DNA of 64,000 nt. Source: Candidatus Electrothrix scaldis (GTDB taxonomy: Bacteria; Desulfobacterota; Desulfobulbia; Desulfobulbales; Desulfobulbaceae). The stretch lies in assembly GCA_033584155.1 (NCBI GenBank), contig CP138355.1, positions 4,987,501-5,051,500 of the forward strand, written 5' to 3'. Both the position numbers and the translations under genes were made by a program. Of the stretch, positions 60,529 through 64,000 are shown one piece after another. Under the pieces are notes generated by a model, which worked only from the letters and a program-made list of their open reading frames with translations, was not told the origin of the DNA and ran no database searches. Each line of letters starts with the position of its first letter. The first letter of the stretch is position 1.

Positions 60529-62027
60529 GAAGAAAATCTCAGAGTAAAATCCACATTCTGTAAATAGAAGGCCTCATGCTGGAGGCTGGCAAGCTGGAGG
60601 GGATGGCGGTCCAACTCGCCTTCAGCAAAACAAAGAGAAAGACCATCTTCCTGGGCAACAACCTCCTCAAGGATGGCGGTCTCATCCTTGCGGGAACGGT
60701 GCAGAAGGGCAGCAAGGCGCAGAAGGACAGCAAGGCGGAGGATGGTTTTCCGCTTTGCCCTAGGTATCTTTCGTAAAAGTCTTTTGGATATCTTTTTCCG
60801 ATGACAACGCACCAGCGTGCTCATCCAATCCTGCTCCGAATAAGAAAAACCTGGCAGATCTGCATGGTCCAGGAGATAGGCCCCGTGTTTCTGATAGCCA
60901 CTCAGGGAAACAGCCAAGCCAATCTCATGAAGGCTGCCAGCCCAGTAGAGAAGCTCCGCATCATCAGATTGTAAGCCCCAAGTCTGTTCACAGGCACTGA
61001 ACAGGCGATGAGCCGTCCGATTCACCCGTTTCGCGTGCTTGGTGCTGATCTGAAAACGTTGCTGCACCGTTTCAACTGTTTTTAGACGACTATCCTCGCA
61101 ACGAATCCGCCCCAGACGCTCATAGAGCAACCCCTCTCGTAAGGCTCCATCAGAGACCTGCATCTTCTCAATACGCAGGGCCTCAAAGGTGGCAATCAGA
61201 ACCGCCAGCCCTCCGGCGATGACCGGCTTTCGTTCAGCCTTGAGGCCGGGCAGGTCCAGCTTATCCAAATGCCCTGCTGCAATCATCCGCTCCCGTATGG
61301 CATAAAGACTGTCCAGGGTAATATGATAGGGGCTCAGTTCCAGGGCCTGCACTATACTTCCCACGGTCTTAATGGTACCGGATGCCCCGGTGGCTGAAGA
61401 GAAGTCCGCTCTCTGAAAATACTTCCTGACCGGGCGGAGTTCCAGATGGGCAGCTGTTTTGGCCTTTGCCCATGCTGCCTTGTTCAGGTCCCCGTTGCGA
61501 AAATATTTCAGGCTCATGCTGACACAGCCCATACTCAAACTACGCAGGTACTGAGGCTCAAAGTTCTCGCCGAGAATCAGCTCGGTACTGCCGCCACCGA
61601 TATCCATAACAAAGCGTTTTCCGTCCTCAGCAACGAGAGAGTGGGAAACCCCGAGATAGACCAAACGAGCCTCCTCCTTACCACCGATAACGAAAATGGG
61701 GTGTCCCAGAGCCTCGCTGGCCTTTTCAATAAAACGACGGGATCTCCTGGCCTGACGCAGGGTCTTGGTCCCCACAGCGGCCACGGTTCCGGGCGGAAAA
61801 TTGCGCACCCGCTCGCCAAAGCGCTGAAGACAGGCAAGTGCCCGTTCCCGCGCCTCTTTGGAAAGCCGGTTCTGCTCATCAAGGCCAGCACCAAGGCGCA
61901 CCATCTCCTTTAATTTATCCAGGATATGGATATGGCCGTCTTCGATCCGGGCCACCACCATGTGAAAGCTGTTGGAGCCAAGATCAACGGCGGCCAGGTA
62001 TTGGGGGGGCGGACTTGACTCACTCAC
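60525..62027 (-). CDS. ppx: Ppx/GppA family exopolyphosphatase
   Basis: The 500-residue protein has the actin-like phosphatase motifs AAVDLGSNSFHMVVA (about 9-23), VMDIGGGSTELILG (about 140) and GASGTIKTVGSIV. A C-terminal HD-like helical domain follows (RLFSACEQTWGLQSDDAELL, AGSLHEIGLAVS). It hydrolyses polyphosphate or guanosine pentaphosphate. The stop overlaps the cbiA start (ATGA), so the two are coupled. Ppx and GppA cannot be told apart from sequence by eye. Confidence 0.9.
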   Translation of the reverse strand: MSESSPPPQYLAAVDLGSNSFHMVVARIEDGHIHILDKLKEMVRLGAGLDEQNRLSKEARERALACLQRFGERVRNFPPGTVAAVGTKTLRQARRSRRFIEKASEALGHPIFVIGGKEEARLVYLGVSHSLVAEDGKRFVMDIGGGSTELILGENFEPQYLRSLSMGCVSMSLKYFRNGDLNKAAWAKAKTAAHLELRPVRKYFQRADFSSATGASGTIKTVGSIVQALELSPYHITLDSLYAIRERMIAAGHLDKLDLPGLKAERKPVIAGGLAVLIATFEALRIEKMQVSDGALREGLLYERLGRIRCEDSRLKTVETVQQRFQISTKHAKRVNRTAHRLFSACEQTWGLQSDDAELLYWAGSLHEIGLAVSLSGYQKHGAYLLDHADLPGFSYSEQDWMSTLVRCHRKKISKRLLRKIPRAKRKTILRLAVLLRLAALLHRSRKDETAILEEVVAQEDGLSLCFAEGELDRHPLQLASLQHEAFYLQNVDFTLRFSS

Positions 62028-62063
62028 TGGACAAAATGTGGTAAATTTTCAGGCATGCTGATT

Positions 62064-62462
62064 TCATTTGCTTTCCTCACCTTTTTCTTTGAGGGTTGCC
62101 AAATAGCTGATGATGTCAGCCCGGTCCTGATCGTTTTTCACGCCGATAAACTCCATCTTTGTTCCGGGAATGAACGCCTTAGGATTTTTGAGATACGTAT
62201 CAAGTTGTTCCTTATCCCAGACAGCATGGTGTGTCTTTTTCTGGAATTCATTTGAGTAGATATACTCTTCAGCTGTTCCGGCTACCCGCCCGACAACACC
62301 GAACAGATACGGCCCGATATTATTTTTCTTTGCGGGTGTCAGATCGTGACAAACAACGCATTGGGACTCAACGATGTTCTTTCCTCGTTCCTGGGCTTCA
62401 TCTGCCTGGGCAGAATTGAGGAGGAAGAGAGAAAACAAACAGATTGGAATGACTTTTTTCAT
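62064..62462 (-). CDS. Class I c-type cytochrome
   Basis: The start at 62462 follows AAAGGAGTAGTGCT. It has a signal peptide (VIPICLFSLFLLNSAQA), one haem site CVVCH (about residue 35) and a Met ligand in IPGTKMEF (about 100). PYLFGVVGRVAG lies between them. Order and spacing fit mitochondrial/c2-type cytochrome c, a soluble periplasmic one-electron carrier. No oxidase or reductase gene is adjacent. An upstream in-frame ATG (62495) would precede the ribosome-binding site. Confidence 0.92.
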   Translation of the reverse strand: MKKVIPICLFSLFLLNSAQADEAQERGKNIVESQCVVCHDLTPAKKNNIGPYLFGVVGRVAGTAEEYIYSNEFQKKTHHAVWDKEQLDTYLKNPKAFIPGTKMEFIGVKNDQDRADIISYLATLKEKGEESK

Positions 62463-62540
62463 AGCACTACTCCTTTCGGTGTTTTTAAGGAACATTTTAT
62501 GTTGATTTCCTCCTTTGTTACAACCTACTGCGACAAGGTC

Positions 62541-62583
62541 TCAGGGTGTTACCCTGAGCTGATATATACAGCCCCGTTGGGGC
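62541..62583. repeat. REP-like double hairpin
   Basis: TCAGGGTGTTACCCTGA and GCCCCGTTGGGGC are two compact palindromes 13 bp apart in the gap between two minus-strand genes. This paired form is typical of dispersed palindromic elements. No second copy is in this window. Confidence 0.55.
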
Positions 62584-62696
62584 ATTGTCTCGCCATTACA
62601 TGTAACGAGGGAGCAGAAGTGCCCTTGCCGGACGAAAAAAAATCGTCTGCGCTGCGCGCAGAAGAAAACAGAAGGCAGCATTTCAGGAAGCAGAAA

Positions 62697-64000
62697 TCAG
62701 GAGTCAGGAACCAGCGGCCAGGGAGAACATACAACCCGAAACCCTAAGTCGTAGTCCCGAATGTTCGGGTAGTCCCCGCTGCGGACAGAGCAGCGGGAGT
62801 AATCTGGATCGTCGTACCAGGAGCCGCCCCGGGTAATCCGTCCTTCTCCCTTTTCAGGCCCCAGAGGATTCTTCACCGTTCCCTGCCGTTGACAATCCGC
62901 GTAGTACTCTTTTCCATACCAATCCCCGCACCACTCCCAGACATTGCCGTGCATATCATGCAGGCCCCAGACATTAGCCTTTTTCTCGCCCACCGGATGG
63001 GTTTTCCTACCAGAATTTTCCACATACCATGCGTAGTCGCCGAGCTGTGCCTCATCATTACCAAAACACCACTTGGCTCCACTGCCTGCCCGGCAGGCGT
63101 ATTCCCATTCCGCCTCTGTAGGCAGACGATAGTCCCTACCTGTTTCCCGACTCAACCACGCGCAATAATCAACTGCATCCTGCCAACTGATATTGATCAC
63201 TGGACGTTGTCCTCCGCCCCAGCCCTCGTCTTTCGGCTTCTCCCGACCAGTCGCTGCACAAAAGGCATCATACTCGACAAAGGTTACTGGATAACGACCA
63301 ATGGCAAAGCTATCCAGCTCCACTTCATGCACTGGCCATTCACTTTCGTGCCCATCACCTTGGATATCGCCCATCCGAAAACGGCCCCCTGGGAGCATAA
63401 TCATTTCCGGCCCGGTCGCACCGTTTTTCAACCGATCTCGCAGCAACCAATATTTTTCAACATAACGCTTGAAACTGAACTCGCTCATATCAAAACAAAA
63501 CAGACAGGCTGTTCTACCAGCAGCAAGCTCAACAAAACGCACAAGCTGATCTGTGGCTGGCAATTTTTCCTGCCTGACCAGCTGTTCATTCACCATCCCC
63601 CAAGCCAGAAGAAACTCCTGGATCGTATAATGACTGAAGCGGAAGGCCCGGTCAGAATTGCGATTAAGTAGTGAACGCCCACCCAACTCAAATTCCTCCA
63701 ACCAGCCAATATTCTCGTCCTCCCGGATCAGCAGCTGTAAATCTTCCTCAGCAATAATCCGCCGGTCACCCTCGCTCCGTTCCATCTGCTCGGCAATACG
63801 CAGACAGGCATGAAACAACTCTTTGCGTTCCGGGACCCGCTGATGTTCATGCTGCTCCCTCAGCTTACGCACTTCCCTGTCCAGCCATTGCTCAACCAAT
63901 GCCTCATACACTGTATAGGCATTCCAATCCTGCTGGCAACCTGCAGCAAGGAGCTTATCGATATGCTGCAGGAGCATGGGACGCATACGCAGATCCTGCA
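62697..64000 (-). CDS. NACHT-type NTPase end with C-terminal SUMF1 (formylglycine-enzyme-like) domain, partial
   Basis: The frame stays open to the window edge (reading [17 protein letters not shown]), so the N-terminus is missing. The first 190 visible residues look like the helical region behind a NACHT or similar NTPase ([18 protein letters not shown]). From about 215 there is a full SUMF1/FGE-sulfatase domain (MVMLPGG-like [66 protein letters not shown]). Such fusions are found among bacterial conflict and signalling proteins, where the SUMF1 fold often binds rather than modifies. The active-site Cys pair of true formylglycine enzymes was not evident. Confidence 0.85.
   Translation of the reverse strand, partial: QDLRMRPMLLQHIDKLLAAGCQQDWNAYTVYEALVEQWLDREVRKLREQHEHQRVPERKELFHACLRIAEQMERSEGDRRIIAEEDLQLLIREDENIGWLEEFELGGRSLLNRNSDRAFRFSHYTIQEFLLAWGMVNEQLVRQEKLPATDQLVRFVELAAGRTACLFCFDMSEFSFKRYVEKYWLLRDRLKNGATGPEMIMLPGGRFRMGDIQGDGHESEWPVHEVELDSFAIGRYPVTFVEYDAFCAATGREKPKDEGWGGGQRPVINISWQDAVDYCAWLSRETGRDYRLPTEAEWEYACRAGSGAKWCFGNDEAQLGDYAWYVENSGRKTHPVGEKKANVWGLHDMHGNVWEWCGDWYGKEYYADCQRQGTVKNPLGPEKGEGRITRGGSWYDDPDYSRCSVRSGDYPNIRDYDLGFRVVCSPWPLVPDS

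Overview
The window looks like part of a Gram-negative, sulfur-cycling deltaproteobacterial chromosome. A Desulfobulbales member, possibly close to the cable bacteria, is my best guess. The support is rpsA followed by ihfB, a CbiA/DsrN-type amidase, a c-type cytochrome, a PilT/PilU ATPase, NACHT/ROCO NTPases and a very heavy insertion-sequence load. This is inference from gene content, not from a marker gene comparison.

Layout. 1-11.8 kb: an integrated filamentous phage (inovirus). Read on the minus strand from right to left it has small early genes, an ssDNA-binding protein, two coat-like proteins, a central terminator, small membrane proteins, a pIII-like adsorption protein, pVI, Zot (pI) and a secretin (pIV, cut by the window start). 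A divergent CI-type repressor, a NERD-domain protein, a membrane protein and TraX form the right arm. A 3' fragment of tRNA-Glu with its terminator (11750-11842) marks the right attachment site, so the intact tRNA, and probably the integrase, should lie left of the window. 12.0-17.3 kb: one insertion sequence that was itself hit by two others, one of which was hit by a MITE. 17.4-20.0 kb: small orphan genes with strong terminators. 20.3-27.1 kb: ABC ATPase, outer-membrane barrel, CPBP protease, ihfB, rpsA, a degenerate-receiver protein and PilT/PilU.

27.4-35.9 kb: an AAA ATPase plus DUF4276 pair (defence-like) whose DUF4276 gene is split by a 6.75-kb stack of insertion sequences. Every level can be unpicked exactly from target-site duplications. 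The two copies of the IS1380-like element both come out at 1739 bp. 36-42.4 kb: a calcium-binding-like protein, 42-bp tandem repeats, a small membrane gene split by another IS1380 element, a membrane-anchored LRR-Roc-COR protein and a decayed MazEF module. 42.5-55.2 kb: ilvD, a large hybrid histidine kinase, a VWA lipoprotein and a beta-helix/PKD exported protein.

55.8-58.2 kb: three paralogous tiny secreted proteins rich in Arg, Tyr, Glu and Gly, a membrane protein and a candidate small RNA. Two of the small-protein genes and the RNA share a promoter of two 11-bp direct repeats upstream of a -10 box, the layout of OmpR/PhoB-type activation. 58.3-64 kb: a DUF4188 protein, cbiA-ppx, a cytochrome c and a NACHT-type protein with a C-terminal SUMF1 domain that runs off the window.

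The most noteworthy content is the two datable nests of mobile elements, the inovirus with its missing replication/integration genes and its repeated leader motif, and the shared promoter linking the small-protein family to a putative sRNA.
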